A DNA stretch of 64,000 nt from NCBI GenBank assembly GCA_023897205.1, contig JAHWDD010000001.1:4092001-4156000 (forward strand), in the 5' to 3' direction. Made by a program: the position numbers and the translations under genes. This document shows positions 25,567 to 36,818 of this stretch, piece by piece. This DNA is from Exophiala sp. HKRS030. Taxonomy: Eukaryota; Ascomycota; Eurotiomycetes; Chaetothyriales; Herpotrichiellaceae. The number at the start of each line of letters is the position of its first letter. Positions within the stretch are counted from its first letter, which is position 1. The notes under the pieces were generated by a model. It was given only the letters and a program-made list of their open reading frames with translations, was not told the origin of the DNA and made no database searches.

Positions 25567-28404
25567 TCACTTCTTGTCACTCATCACGGTCCACTTCCAG
25601 CTCGGGATGCCACCGGGCTGCGGCGTAGAAACCCCCATAAACACTTCGCCGCTGTCATTTTCGTTGTTGGACGGACTCGTAGAGTTCACGGTCAGGTTCG
25701 GCATCTGATCATTCGACTTGGTGTCGGTGGATCCGCTCAACACGCTACTGATCGTGTTTGTAGGGTAGAAATTCGAACCACCCAGGCCAAAAGACACGTC
25801 GTTGGCAGCGTCGGGGGACTGTGTGAACAGATTATTGCTCGGTGAATTGCTCGACCACAAGTTTGCAGCCGGGTCCAGGCTCAGACTCTGAGGCTGCATA
25901 TATTGATCCCATGCTTCCTGTACAAAACATCAGTAACCACCAATGATAGGCCGCGTCATTCCACATCAACTTACCCAGTCTAGATTCATGTTCTGACCAA
26001 AGTCGCCCATGCCGTTGAAAAATGCCGCCGGGAATGGACTCGCCGCGTTCGCAGCTCCTGTGCCAAAGATACCCGCGCCGGTCGGATCGTTGTTGGCGCC
26101 GAGGACCCCATTGAAGCCCATCTTATCAAATTGACCACCTGGGGAAGGTGCTTGCGACATACCGCCACTTTGACCGGACGCTGGACCTCCGGCCTGAAGC
26201 ATGCCCAAAGTCATGGCGGCATTTTGTTCATCGTTGTTCGACCCCGGTGTCGGCTGCGTGGTGGTCGGAAGTTGTGAAGCTGCAGGATTGCTGGGAGAGG
26301 AGGAGGATTTGATATGGTACAGCAGCACATTCAAGAGCTCGCTTGCCTTGTAAGCTTCCATGCTCAAGTCACGGTTGGCCATCCACACATCGCGACTCTC
26401 TTCCAGTGCGCGGATCAGATCTTCCCGGCTATAGTTCAGCCCGGGCACATATGCACCACCATCCGACATATTACTGCCCTGGCTGATGCTTCCGCCACTA
26501 ACGGATGTGCTCGGCGTGCTGACATCATTATCGCTGCGTTCACGGTGGTTATACAGATCCATGCATACCACCGTGGCCGCCAAGAGGTAATCGTGTGCAG
26601 TCAAAGAGTTGACGTGGTTTCGCAGGCTTCTCAGCCGTCCACGTTCTCGACTCTGTTGGTGCTGGATAGATTGGAAACTAAGCAGCTGCATGGCCGAGTC
26701 CAGACACGTTCTTCTCGAGTGCGCATATCGATTTCCTGGTCGTGCCAGGCGCATATATCTTCGGTGCAACACACACTGGGATTTGTGGTATACACTCGCC
26801 AGGCCAAATCTGGCCACAATCAGGGATATGGGTGCCATATTTTGTTCCGGCATAGGGCGAATTTTGAGATGCTCTGGAGTGCTTTCGTAGATATCTCTCA
26901 ACCCACGATCAATCTTGAGCACCTCGTCATATCCTTTCCTATTGACTCCATTTATTTCTTCCAGGACACGACCAAATCCAAGTGACAGTCTGCCTTTAGC
27001 AATCATGTACGAAATCGGCGTTGCTTCACTTGCTGGTCGCGCTGGGGGAAGTGAAGTCGAATCCTCATCAAACTCATCGTCATAGATATTTCGCGGCAGG
27101 TCTGTATCTGAGTCGCCAATCCGAATCATCGATGGTAAGGCAACTTGGAAAGAGAACAACAAGTCCGCGCTTCGTACGAACGTCCAGATACGGCGGCGCA
27201 TTTCTCCCTGGAAAGGGGTCAGGTTAGGGAATAGTTTGGCATCTCGGTGGTATCCCATTCGCATTGCGAGGCGCGCAATCATGCCAACCAGCACCCAAAC
27301 ACTGGCCTCCGCATCTCGATTGGACGTGTACTCAGCATGCAGATGGAATATCAACGTTTCGATGATATAGTTGTGTGGTTTCGTGTAGTCGGCCGTGATC
27401 AGGCAGTGTGCCATCTGGGTGCGGAAGTTGGCGGAATAATCCTGACATTTGCCCCGGAACTCAGGGGGCTCATCGCCTTCTCTACCGTACGAGAGCATGG
27501 CCAATCGCATCATAGCGAACAACATGGCCACCCAAACAATCGAGCTTTTTGATGGATCTTGCCAATGCTGATTGTAGTGTCTCTGAAACGTTGGGCCGTG
27601 CAAGATATGAGTCGCTGGGTCGAAGGTGTTGAAATATCGTCCGATAAGAATATCAGACATATATCGTGAAGGTATTTGAGCCAGGATTTCGGCACGACTG
27701 GGAGGTACAGTCGATCCAAACAAGAGAGCAGGGCCTGCCCCAGCATCGGTCCCCATGGCCTTTCTTGCTTGCTCGACCTTTTCCATCTGTGCTTCGTACT
27801 CCTTTTTATGGGCATTAAAATAATTCTTGACTTCGCCGATCTCACTCAACAGCGCAGCCCAATGTGCCTCACCCACGTAAAAAGTCTTTTGCTTCTCAGC
27901 GTCGACTTTGAGTATTCCAAAGCTCTGCGTCACACCGTCCGTTTCACTCTCAGCCTCCTGATTGTCGCCGTCGTCCATCATCGTCGTCTCGTCGAGTTCA
28001 TTGTCCAAGGGCGGACCCAAGGAACCGCTTCCAGCCACGCTCGTTCCGGCAGATAGTGCCTGCTGAACCGCTGCCGGGCCTACAGACTGCGACCCGTTTG
28101 TCATCAGGGACAACACTAGTCCCTCGAGCCGATCTATCCGATTCTGCATATCATCCGGTGTGGAATTCGAGGCTCCGTGACTTGAACTGCCCTTCTTTCT
28201 TGTCGCAGGAGCGGCATAAGTACACGAAGAGTTATCTCCGCGCTTTGTACAATTATCACATGGTTGTTGTCGGTTGCATTTCAGCTTTCGGTGCCGACAC
28301 GGCGCGCATGATAATGGGATTCGATTTCGTTTTCGCACTACTCGGAACTGGTCCGGTGAAGCGCCCGAGTGCGACGAGTGTGCTGAGGGAGGAGTAGGAG
28401 TCAT
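25567..28404 (-). CDS. Zn2Cys6 fungal transcription factor
   Basis: Exons 28404-25975 and 25917-25567 (GTAAGT to TACAG, phase 0) encode 926 residues from ATG 28404. A binuclear zinc cluster occupies residues 33-61 (Cys 33, 36, 43, 49, 52, 61), preceded by the basic RVVRKRNRIP. Residues about 85-105 (MQNRIDRLEGLVLSLM) form a short coiled-coil dimerisation helix. The fungal-specific middle homology region spans about 245-640 with SRYMSDILIGRYFNTFDPAT, ASVWVLVGMIARLAMRMGYH and FQGEMRRRIWTFVRSADLLF. The C-terminus is Ser/Pro/Asn-rich and probably activating. It is a nuclear regulator, with target genes unknown. No neighbouring pathway cluster gives a clear hint. Confidence 0.95.
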
Positions 28405-29741
28405 GTTGAGGCCTTGTTGCGCAGGATCTTAACACCGTCAACCCCGCGAACTTTGCGAACAATCGTCGTCGTCGAAGATGGCTGCGCTGTATTCACGCTT
28501 CTCTTCGCGACGGGGAGGTGCGCGACACAGGAAGAAGAGGGATAGTGATATATGCGCCTCGATTGCACCTGCTGCTGCGTGTCGGTCAGGGCGTTGAAGA
28601 AAGTTTGGTTCAGGTTGGTCGGCGCAGTGCGTCAGTTGGTGCCTGGCGTAAAATGTTGCTTCGCCCGGACTTAAGGGTTAACCGCGCCTTGGGTTTTCCT
28701 TGACTCGAGTAGTTTGTTGGCGATTTAGATCTGCTCAAAAGTCAATGGCGTAGTTTACCGATGGCTTAATTTTAGTCACTACCGCTGTCGCAGTGATTTG
28801 CTTGTAGGAAACAAGAGAAAAAGGAAATGGCTGTTGGTGAGGGAATTGAGGGACGTGAGAGAGCGAGGCCAAGATCTAAGGTCATTTAGGTAGTATTATG
28901 GAACTAAATAATTAAATAGTTTGAATACAACAGGCTTTGGGGGCGGCAGGTTATTAATGACGCGTCTGGCAACCACTAAAAAGACAAGGGGCACATGCTC
29001 TACGGTGGAACATGATATAGTACGGTGGACCAAATGCACAGTCATTACAGATAAATTACCTCGACATGAATCCCATGTTCAGTTACAGCAACGAGTACGG
29101 AGAGGCACCTTACCATCAATTCTCTACTCGTACACTGTATGCCAGATGGTGCTCCTACGTAACATCACTGCCTCTCGCAGTCTGAACCATTAATCATCAC
29201 GAAGCTAGCGTTAGTCCAAATGATGCTGTCGCAATTGATACGCTGGACGGACCGCAATTTAGCGAGAGCCTCTGACTCACACAAGACACTTCTGCACTTC
29301 GGAAGAGCTACTAGTTGCATATCATTGAACCCCAAGAGGACGCCTTAACTCCGCGTGGGCCTGTGCCTTTTCTGCTCATGCCTGTGGAATCCAGATAAAG
29401 TAGGGGGGAGGGGGGGGGGGGATTTTACGGTCGCCAATCACTTCCAGACGATCTTGACTCCTTGTGTGTGAAGGCGCTGCCATAGTGATGTCAACATGCA
29501 GAAGACACTACAAGACAGTCCCTTATCTGATTCCCTGAGCCAGGCATCGCCTCGTCTGACCATGTCTGACATGTATACATTGAAAATACGTACGGTCACT
29601 ATCATCAGAATGCCATGAGCACCAAACAACGGAAGTCTGCCTCCATAATCATTCTTGTAATTTCATACCAATCCACCCTCATATACCTCTAACAATGCAA
29701 CGGGGACCAGTCGAGATGATCATCTAAGGGCCTGGTTCTCT
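28405..29741. other. 1.3 kb intergenic with G-tract
   Basis: This holds the promoter of the Zn2Cys6 gene and the 3' flank of the NTF2-like gene. The only clear feature is a long G run at 29403-29421. A 90-codon plus frame (28921-29193) has no support. Confidence 0.5.
29403..29421 (+). repeat. G6-A-G12 homopolymer tract
   Basis: Six G, one A, then twelve G in intergenic DNA. This is prone to slippage, could support a G-quadruplex, and is also a place where sequencing length errors are likely. Confidence 0.9.
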
Positions 29742-31380
29742 TTAAAAGTCCCAAAAACCCTTCGGGGCTTTAGTTTGAGCCTTTGTTGGTCCTGGCTGGC
29801 TGTTGTCGTCCCCGATGCTCCAATGGCTGTCCATCTGAGAAGGTTTCTTTCGATGTCCAGCAGCACGATTGTTCTCATTGTTGGGTTTCTCGGTAGCAGG
29901 CGACACATCTGACATGGACCAATGGCTGTCAAAGTCATTCTTTCGGTTGGTGTTGTTGGTAATCGTGGACAACGGGGCCTTTTCTTGTGGTCGACCAGCA
30001 TCCTCTTCGTCGAATATGTTACTCGAGTACAGGCCTTGTCGGCCTGAACTAGTGGGCCTGTCCGAAGCACGATTTGGAACAGGCGTCGCTGTATCTCTGA
30101 ATTCAAAGTGTGTCTCCGCGTCCTTGCGGGGCTTGGGCACAACGTGTCGTTCGACTGGAGGGCCGTCGTCCTGGAATTCAAAGTGAGCTTCGTTGTCGCG
30201 ACGTGGTTTAGTCGCGATTTTCTGAGCAGCAGGTGTTGCGAATTCGCTTGATTTACTGTCGAGACTGAAGTGGACCACGTCTTGGTCTCGAACCTTTTGC
30301 GGAACCTTGGCTGGTGTATAGAAGTCATCGAAATCCCACTGCGAACCATGCTTGTCTGTCTTGGGACGCAAAGGGACGTTGCGGTTTCTGTTGGGTCCGT
30401 GGTATTGCATGGGGTCGTTTTCAATTGCGTCGCCCAGGTCAAAGTGGTTGTATTTGGATGGATCCGATTTGTAACCTATCGCACCAGGCTCATTCGGATC
30501 GTCCCCAAACAGACGAGGTGGCGCAAATTTCTGACTTGCGCCACCCTTGGGGGCAACAACGACCTGTACAGGAGGCTTTTTGGGCGATCCAGGCTCATGA
30601 TCTTCGTGACCTGCTGCGAAGAGTTCGCTCATTTCACGTGGAGGAGGTCTTGCCGAAGCACGCGGTGCGACTGCATTCGGGCTGGCGATAGATTCAGGCT
30701 CATCGACTGGCTTTGGTGAGAAGAGGTCCAAACTTGCATGTGGGTCTTTGAGATGCTTCTTGCCGGGTGACACGTTTCGAGATGAAGCAATGCTCTGATT
30801 TTCGGAACGCCCACGAGGGCTCGTAGGAAGTTCGGATGCTACCTTCGGCGCGGCATTGAAACTGGCAGTGATGAGTCTGACTTGATCCTTGCCATCGGTC
30901 ACAGGCCAGTTCCTTCCCCTTGATCCAATTACATCGGTCTGTTTCAAAAGTGAAGCTTGATCCCAGGAGAGTCTGACTTGAGTAATCTTCCGTTCTGCGT
31001 CGAAGAGGACAAAATGGGTCTGACATATTTAGCACACACAACTTTAACCCCATGAGCTGAGTTATTCTTACCACAGGGATAATGGCTATCTTGTCCACGA
31101 CAAAGTTCTCTAGACCTGGCAAATACGATCCACCTCCTGAGATGAATTCGAGAACAGTCTCGACTTCCAAAGCAATCGAATTTGGTCCCTCTACCATTGA
31201 AATAACCTTTGCATGTTTCGTTGACACCAGCTTTTTATTCTGAGTTTCGAGGTGTCGAATGATCTGTGCAGGCTGCGAAAAGGTGGTCAAGGTCGTAATG
31301 TAGTGGAGAGAGGCATTGTCGGAGAGGCTGATGGGATTGGGGAGGTCGAGAAAGCGTTGGTACGTGTCTTTGAGCGTCAT
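29742..31380 (-). CDS. NTF2-like N-terminal domain protein with repeated aromatic-acidic motifs
   Basis: Exons 31380-31072 and 31019-29742 (GTAAGA to GTCAG, phase 0) encode 528 residues from ATG 31380. Residues 1-150 look like an NTF2/SnoaL-type alpha+beta cone: LKDTYQRFLDLPNPISLSDN, SMVEGPNSIALEVETVLEFI, PGLENFVVDKIAIIPVTHFV, FDAERKITQVRLSWDQASLL and RGRNWPVTDGKDQVRLI. The rest is disordered. It carries eight copies of a short motif of the type [H/Q]-[F/W]-x-aliphatic/aromatic-x-D: HFDLGD (295), QWDFDD (330), HFSLDS (353), HFEFQD (382), HFEFRD (407), HWSMSD (469), HWSIGD (502) and a terminal FWDF (525). I know similar fungal proteins only as hypothetical. A scaffold that binds a repeated partner through the motifs is inference. 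Confidence 0.85.
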
Positions 31381-32278
31381 CTTGGTAGAGATGCTCGATA
31401 ACTGAGACGGTGTTTGGTTGGTAGAAAGATGAGTACGTTGTTCAGGAGCGCAACGACACTGTGAGGCGGTTGTGGAGTGAGCAAGGCAATGTAAACAAAA
31501 AGTGACCGCCGCCCAACCCTGTAATGGGGAAGTTGCGAGAGGCGCAGAAGTGCTACTCTGAATGTGTTATAAAGCGCAGCAGGAAGGAGGAAAGAATCAA
31601 CAGGGGAGTAGGCAGGAGGGCAATGTTGTTTATCCAGAAAAAAGCGCAACAATGGTACAAGGAATAAACAGGATCTATTTGGACAGTTGCAGTTAAGTTG
31701 ATGTCCCTGACAGTTGCATGAAGTACCCTGTAGACGCGTTTTTTGTTGCCCCGCCATTATCGCGCCGCCCACAACACTCAAAGTTCAGGACAGCGCGGAG
31801 CTTTAGCGGTGTTTCAAGTCCGCCAACTCTGCTCAACGGTCCGTGGGGGCTGATAATGAACATCATATCAATCATGTCTTGACTTCCTCCGAGTCGTTGT
31901 GGACTATATTCGAATGGCAATAACCCAGCTGAATGCCGTGAACATCACCACGGCCCATGTCCACATATCACTGGTCTTGCATTCTCTTCAAAGAGCTTGG
32001 CTCTAATAGTCCTGGCCCGCGAAACGAAATGGACAGTCATGATACCAACACTGATCCAAAGCGATGTATCTAGGTCATCAAAATGGAGTCTCGGGGCTTG
32101 TCTCGCATATCTGGTAGCCATGTTGGCTCAGCAGCCGGCTGTATTGGCCACTTCTGGTCTGAAAGCACTATTGCAGATTTCCAAAACTCATTCCAAAATT
32201 CATCCAGATCAAATGCGCATCACAACGGGCTATACCAGGTTAGTACTCTTTCGACTCTTGATCTCCTGTCTAGAGCGC
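31381..32278. other. Intergenic between NTF2-like gene and RPB7
   Basis: This holds the promoter of the NTF2-like gene and the 3' flank of RPB7. No additional gene is recognised. Small open frames on both strands lack motifs. Confidence 0.5.
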
Positions 32279-32884
32279 CTACCCGAACCATTGTGCTGAC
32301 ATCTTGCCAACGGCATACATGTTGCCGACATCGCTTCGCAAACCGATGAGCTGGACTCTGACAGCAGACCCCTTCTCGATCACATCTCCAGCATTGTTGG
32401 AATATTGTGGTGGAGTTGCGTCTGGGTTATGTCGCATGTCTGGTGGTAAGTGCTGGAAAGCGTCAGTCTCGAGGCCTTTGCATGCTCTAACGAACCTACC
32501 ATCTTCGAAACGAAAACCGTCAATGGTCCTGCTTCACAGAAGACTCCTTGAGGCTTGACCGAGGTGACGGCGCAGTCAATCTGATGATATCGCGTCAGTA
32601 GACCTGGTGCTGCACCATTGAATCCGTGTACTCACCGTCTCTCCCTTGAAAGGTTTCCATAGAATCGCACGATAGAGAATTGTAAAATGCGCCTCGCCCG
32701 AACCCGGCCTGACTTTTCCAGGAGATATGTTGTGTATGTCCATTATGCATACAATGTAATATTCTCCATTGCAACTACCCTCAAGATCCGCATAAAGCTG
32801 GTCTCTCAGTCTGTCATGGACGCTGTTCCCAAAGAAGGACGGATGTATGCTAATTTCTCTTTCGAGATAGCGGAGGAAGAACAT
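32279..32884 (-). CDS. RPB7: RNA polymerase II subunit Rpb7
   Basis: Exons 32884-32636, 32580-32500 and 32452-32279 (introns GTGAGT-ATCAG and GTAGGT-TCCAG, both phase 0) encode 167 residues, close to the usual 170. Residues 1-82 are the N-terminal RNP-like domain: MFFLRYLEREISIHPSFFGN, DLEGSCNGEYYIVCIMDIHN and LYRAILWKPFKGE. The second and third exons give the S1/OB domain: IDCAVTSVKPQGVFCEAGPL, VFVSKMHLPPDM, SAVRVQLIGLRSDVGNMYAV and a C-terminal GKMSAQWFG. With Rpb4 it forms the stalk of RNA polymerase II that binds nascent RNA and links transcription to mRNA export and decay. It is divergently transcribed from MPO1 across 660 bases. The middle exon is only 27 codons, so single-frame searches would miss most of the gene. 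Confidence 0.97.
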
Positions 32885-33544
32885 TGCAGCGGCAGTCCCA
32901 AGCTGGGATTACGGTCAACGAACTGTAGTCGAGCTGTGCTCGTCGAAGGCTGGGGTCTGGCCTCGCTTGTAACCTCAATTCATCGTCTTCCAGAGCCCTT
33001 GGAATATTGCTTCCCTTTGCTCATGCAAGCCTCGCCCGCGCGATGAAAGCGCTTCGGTTTGGCGCGTCGGTGGGCGTGGAGAGGGGACCTATAATAGGTG
33101 GACGAGCAGGGAGGATAGGCTTGAGGATGCTTTGTGCGACTTGCGTGGGATCGTATGGTATGCGACAGACATCAGGCTATAAACCGCGAAAGAATAAAAG
33201 AATATCACGAAGCGCAGCCGACAGCGAATACGGTGAAATTTTGAAGGGTTGAAGCGTAAGACTGTGGATCATTTAGACAAAACATGCAATCCTGTTCACT
33301 GCGCTGTGATGACACTCAGGTATAGGCAAACCCGAGACCCTCCGGCTGGAGCAATTATGGTAAGATCCTCGCATCAGCAGAAGACGACTGCGTTATCACA
33401 GTATCTCTCACAACACCTGTCCATCTTTTCTTTGGGATTCTTCAACAACGACTCCTTCGATTCGGGTACAATGCAATCATCTTCAATGTATTGAGGCCGC
33501 CTTACATCTTGCCTGGTGCTGTGCACACTCAAGATATTTCCAAA
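32885..33544. promoter_or_regulatory. Shared divergent promoter region, RPB7 / MPO1
   Basis: A 660-base head-to-head spacer between two start codons. No gene is visible in it, so it must hold the promoters of both. I cannot single out a TATA box or binding site with confidence. Confidence 0.5.
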
Positions 33545-34316
33545 ATGGCACTCAATTTGGAGAACCAACTTCGCTTTGTAGGTCCAAGCCCACGTCTATG
33601 CTTCCTGACGCTGCTCTAATTCACAACAGTACGGCGCATACCATCATGATCCAGTAGGCTCAGAGGAATATTGAACAAAAGGAAGAGTTGGCTTATGATC
33701 CTTCAGGTAAACATTGCTATACATATCGTGGGAGTACCCATCATTCTCTGGACAACTTTCTTATTGGTATACTTAATCATATGCTCCCCAGAACTACTCG
33801 TGCTGACTTTTGGGCAAGGGTACAAACACACCAGCGATAGTCAACCTGCCGTCCTCAATAGCAATCCCGTACCTTGAGCTTAACGCTGGCACGATTTTCT
33901 GCCTTTGCTATTGCGCATTATACATCTTACTTGAGCCTGTGGCTGGAACGGGTTTGGCAGCCTTACTTTTGGCGGGAACAGCTTTCGGGAAATACCTCAC
34001 AGTCACCCATGGAATGGCGGCCAACTTCTGGGCGTCTGCCGGGTTCGTCGCCTCCTGGATTGCACAATTCCTTGGTCATGGAGTTTTTGAGGGCCGAGCA
34101 CCTGCTCTTCTGGATAACCTCTTCCAGGCCTTCTTTCTAGCCCCCCTCTTCGTTTGGCTTGAAATCCTGTTTGCTTTAGGATACAGGCCAGAATTGAAGA
34201 ACCGTGTGGAAAAGATGGTCCAGCAAGATATCGCCAAGTACAGGCAGTCCAGAACGGAGAAGGTCAATGGCAAGACTAATGGAGCTGCGCTGGATGGACA
34301 TACGAAACAGTCTTGA
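33545..34316 (+). CDS. MPO1: 2-hydroxy fatty acid dioxygenase, Mpo1/DUF962 family
   Basis: Four exons (33545-33577, 33630-33653, 33707-33766, 33819-34316) give 204 residues. Introns use GTAGGT-ACAG, GTAGGC-TCAG and GTATAC-CAAG, all phase 0. The protein starts MALNLENQLRF, then YGAYHHDP from a 24-base microexon, then VNIAIHIVGVPIILWTTFLL. The last exon contains YILLEPVAGTGLAALLLAGT and SWIAQFLGHGVFEGRAPALL, then FLAPLFVWLEILFALGYRPE. These are the hallmarks of Mpo1, an ER membrane Fe2+-dependent dioxygenase that removes one carbon from 2-hydroxy fatty acids in phytosphingosine breakdown. The HH and the HGxFExRAPAL motif are expected metal or substrate ligands and are intact. The C-terminus is a charged cytosolic tail. 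Confidence 0.92.
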
Positions 34317-34971
34317 TCCAGTCTGTTGTTGTGGCCAAAGACTCGCACTTATGAAGACATCCAGCATACTGACTAGGTCACTGGGGGTTTGATATTGAGG
34401 CAGGAAATTATACCTTGCCACTCTTTATATCTCAAGCCTGAAGTCAATACGTTGGTCTCTCAGATCCAGAGTTCGAGATGGCAGGACAGGAAACACTCGT
34501 TGACACTTCATGAAGGTTCATCAACAGGGCCTTTCGATATCGATACCTTCTCCTCTCGCATACGGACAGCTCGATATCCCCATAACTTTGAGTTGTAGCG
34601 GAATCTCCAAACACCAAGCCTCTTTCGTCCTTTTTTCCGTCGACACTGTAAACAGTCACTTCAGACAGGAAATGCCAAAATCATCACCTTACCAACATGG
34701 ACGAATTCCTTTCGAAGAATCAATGTGTATTTACAAGAGTGAAGAATATGACGATCTAGTGTGTTTCTGCAATGGGAACTTCAGGACTCGGCAAATATCT
34801 GAATTTGGTAATACCTGACAAATGCATCAAGCCATACCGAACCACATCAACTATCTCGCCCATCGGTTCAAAATCGTAAACAAGGAATCAAGTCTCGTTG
34901 CCTTCGTACTCCCTTGGTCTCACCCAAGCACCCAAAACTTACTCGTCGTTCCCGGCCTCCAAAATTCCAAT
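34317..34971. other. Intergenic upstream of epimerase-like gene
   Basis: This holds the 3' flank of MPO1 and the promoter/leader of the next gene. The leader contains an in-frame ATG at 34822 that would add 50 residues to the epimerase-like protein; I judge it less likely to be used. Confidence 0.45.
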
Positions 34972-35997
34972 ATGCCTTCCAAAGCAGTACTCGTTACAGG
35001 AGCCAACGGGTTCATCGGATACGCAGTGTGCAGGGCCTTTGCATTGGCTGGCTGGACAACGTACGGCCTCATGCGCAGCGACAGGAGCATCCCTGAACTG
35101 GTGAAGGAGGAGATCATTCCCATCGTCGGAAGTGCCGCCGACCCTGCGTCGTTTGTCGCGGATCTACCTCCAATTGACGTTGTCATCTGCTGCTCGGGGG
35201 ACCCTTCCAACTTTGGCGCCCACTTCAAAGAGATTACCTCTTTGATCCGATCTCTCAGCAAGATCGCACGGAGCAAAGGTCACGGCAAACCACTGGCGAT
35301 CATCAGCTCGGGTTGCAAAGACTACGGCATGACTCCGAGGCACGGGGACCCAGACCTGGCTCCACACACCGAGGAAAGCCCTCTGAACTTCCCGCCTGTG
35401 TTGGGCGAACGGGCGAATGGTGCACTGGATATGATGACAAAGTACACAAAAGATTTCGACTGTGTCATAACGCGTCCGACTACCTTGTACGGCCGCTCGA
35501 GTAGCTTCTACGGATTGATATTCTTGCTCGCTGAACAGGCCAAGAGTGAGACCGACGGTGTGTTGGCCGTCACGTCCGACGCTGACGCCATCTGTCACGG
35601 CACCCACGTCGACGATGTCGCCGCAGCTTATCTCGCCATCGCCGAGGCCCCGAGGGACGTGGTCGCGGGTCAGGCTTACAACATCTCCAGCCACCGGTAC
35701 GAGACGTTGGGCGAGATTGTCGAGGTCGTGGAAAAAGCACACGGCATCAAGGTCGAATACGTCGACGCGGACGGAGTCGACAAGGACTCGTACGCCACCA
35801 ATGCTCTGTTCAACTTTCCACAATGGGTCGATTCGGAGAAGATTCGAAAACATACGGGCTGGAGAGACAAGAAACCCTTGTTCCACGAAGGGTACAACGT
35901 GTACCGGAAAGCGTACGAAGCGGCAGCTCAGGCCAAGACGGAGCAGCATGAAAGAGTGATGCGTATGGTGGAAGGGAGGTTTGGAATAAAGGACTAA
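34972..35997 (+). CDS. NAD(P)-binding epimerase/dehydratase-like protein (extended SDR)
   Basis: A single exon of 341 residues. I choose ATG 34972 because the Rossmann strand starts immediately after it (SKAVLVTGANGFIGYAVCRA, with the TGxxGFIG dinucleotide-binding motif at about residues 9-16). An upstream in-frame ATG at 34822 would add a non-conserved leader. Further features are DVVICCSGDPSNF, a catalytic-type Ser in LAIISSGCKDYG (its Tyr may be part of the active site), RPTTLYGRSSS, the HVDDVAAAYLAIAE strand and helix, and AYNISSHRYETLGEIV. The fold is that of extended or atypical SDRs acting on nucleotide sugars, flavonoids or similar. Substrate is unknown. It lies upstream of two further SDR genes but each has its own promoter-size spacer. 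Confidence 0.85.
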   Translation: MPSKAVLVTGANGFIGYAVCRAFALAGWTTYGLMRSDRSIPELVKEEIIPIVGSAADPASFVADLPPIDVVICCSGDPSNFGAHFKEITSLIRSLSKIARSKGHGKPLAIISSGCKDYGMTPRHGDPDLAPHTEESPLNFPPVLGERANGALDMMTKYTKDFDCVITRPTTLYGRSSSFYGLIFLLAEQAKSETDGVLAVTSDADAICHGTHVDDVAAAYLAIAEAPRDVVAGQAYNISSHRYETLGEIVEVVEKAHGIKVEYVDADGVDKDSYATNALFNFPQWVDSEKIRKHTGWRDKKPLFHEGYNVYRKAYEAAAQAKTEQHERVMRMVEGRFGIKD

Positions 35998-36818
35998 CTA
36001 GGTAGTTGTTGGACTGTTACACATATCTACGATGAATAAAAACTAGATCTCATGGAGGGAGTATACTGCACTTTATACATGAGTAGTAATGTTCTGTTGA
36101 TAAATGTCCAAACTCATGGTTATAGCACGGCTGTGGGCCGCTAATTGCATGGCTATCTACGGAATAATCATTCCTCCGGCTCCCTCACTCCCCTAGGCGC
36201 CGGATCATATATCATACCGCTTTCCCTTTCGACTCACATGTTCAGATCAGTGTTGCGTTATCTTGTGAGTTGAGCCCGATTCACAGATGGCTCTGAATAG
36301 TTCAAATTTGGAATAATACCGTGCAACATGCAAGAAAATCTACAGAGTACTGTAGGTTGCCGTGATGGCCCCGGGATGCATGTTGTTCCGCTCTCCGGCT
36401 GCTTCGAGCCCGCGGACCACACTGACCGTCTTTGCCAGGCCCCAGCAGTGCCATGTTGTATGTATGCCGAAGCAGTCAGTCTCTCGATTCGTGCTTCGAC
36501 GAGTGGTCCATTGGTCAGCTAGACGGTATCGAACCGGTGCAGTCGTGTCAAGCCGGGTTGCGCCGAGTACCCTTTACACGAATAAATAAAGTTGAGAGAG
36601 CATGAGGCACGTTTCGGTCTTCGGTCCTCTGCCAGGCGAGACTTGGTGTCAGGTTTGAGTACCACCACAACTTTCGGGAAATTTCGCAGAAGACACACTC
36701 TTCTCTTATCTGCCTGTATCCAAGACAACCCCCTGAAAAGCTGTAACACAATCTCTGTCTGCCTGTACCCCCCAAGATCAGTGATATCTTCGAGTACGAC
36801 GACAACAGCGACACAACA
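35998..36818. other. Intergenic between two SDR-type genes
   Basis: A promoter region of the AYR1-like gene. A small perfect inverted repeat (CTACAG-AGTA-CTGTAG, 36340-36355) is the only structure noted. No gene is recognised. Confidence 0.45.

Noticed and set aside
36500..36600. Possible minus-strand tRNA (GGTTCGATACC)
   Set aside because: The supposed T stem does not pair beyond three bases, and no A box or acceptor stem could be found.
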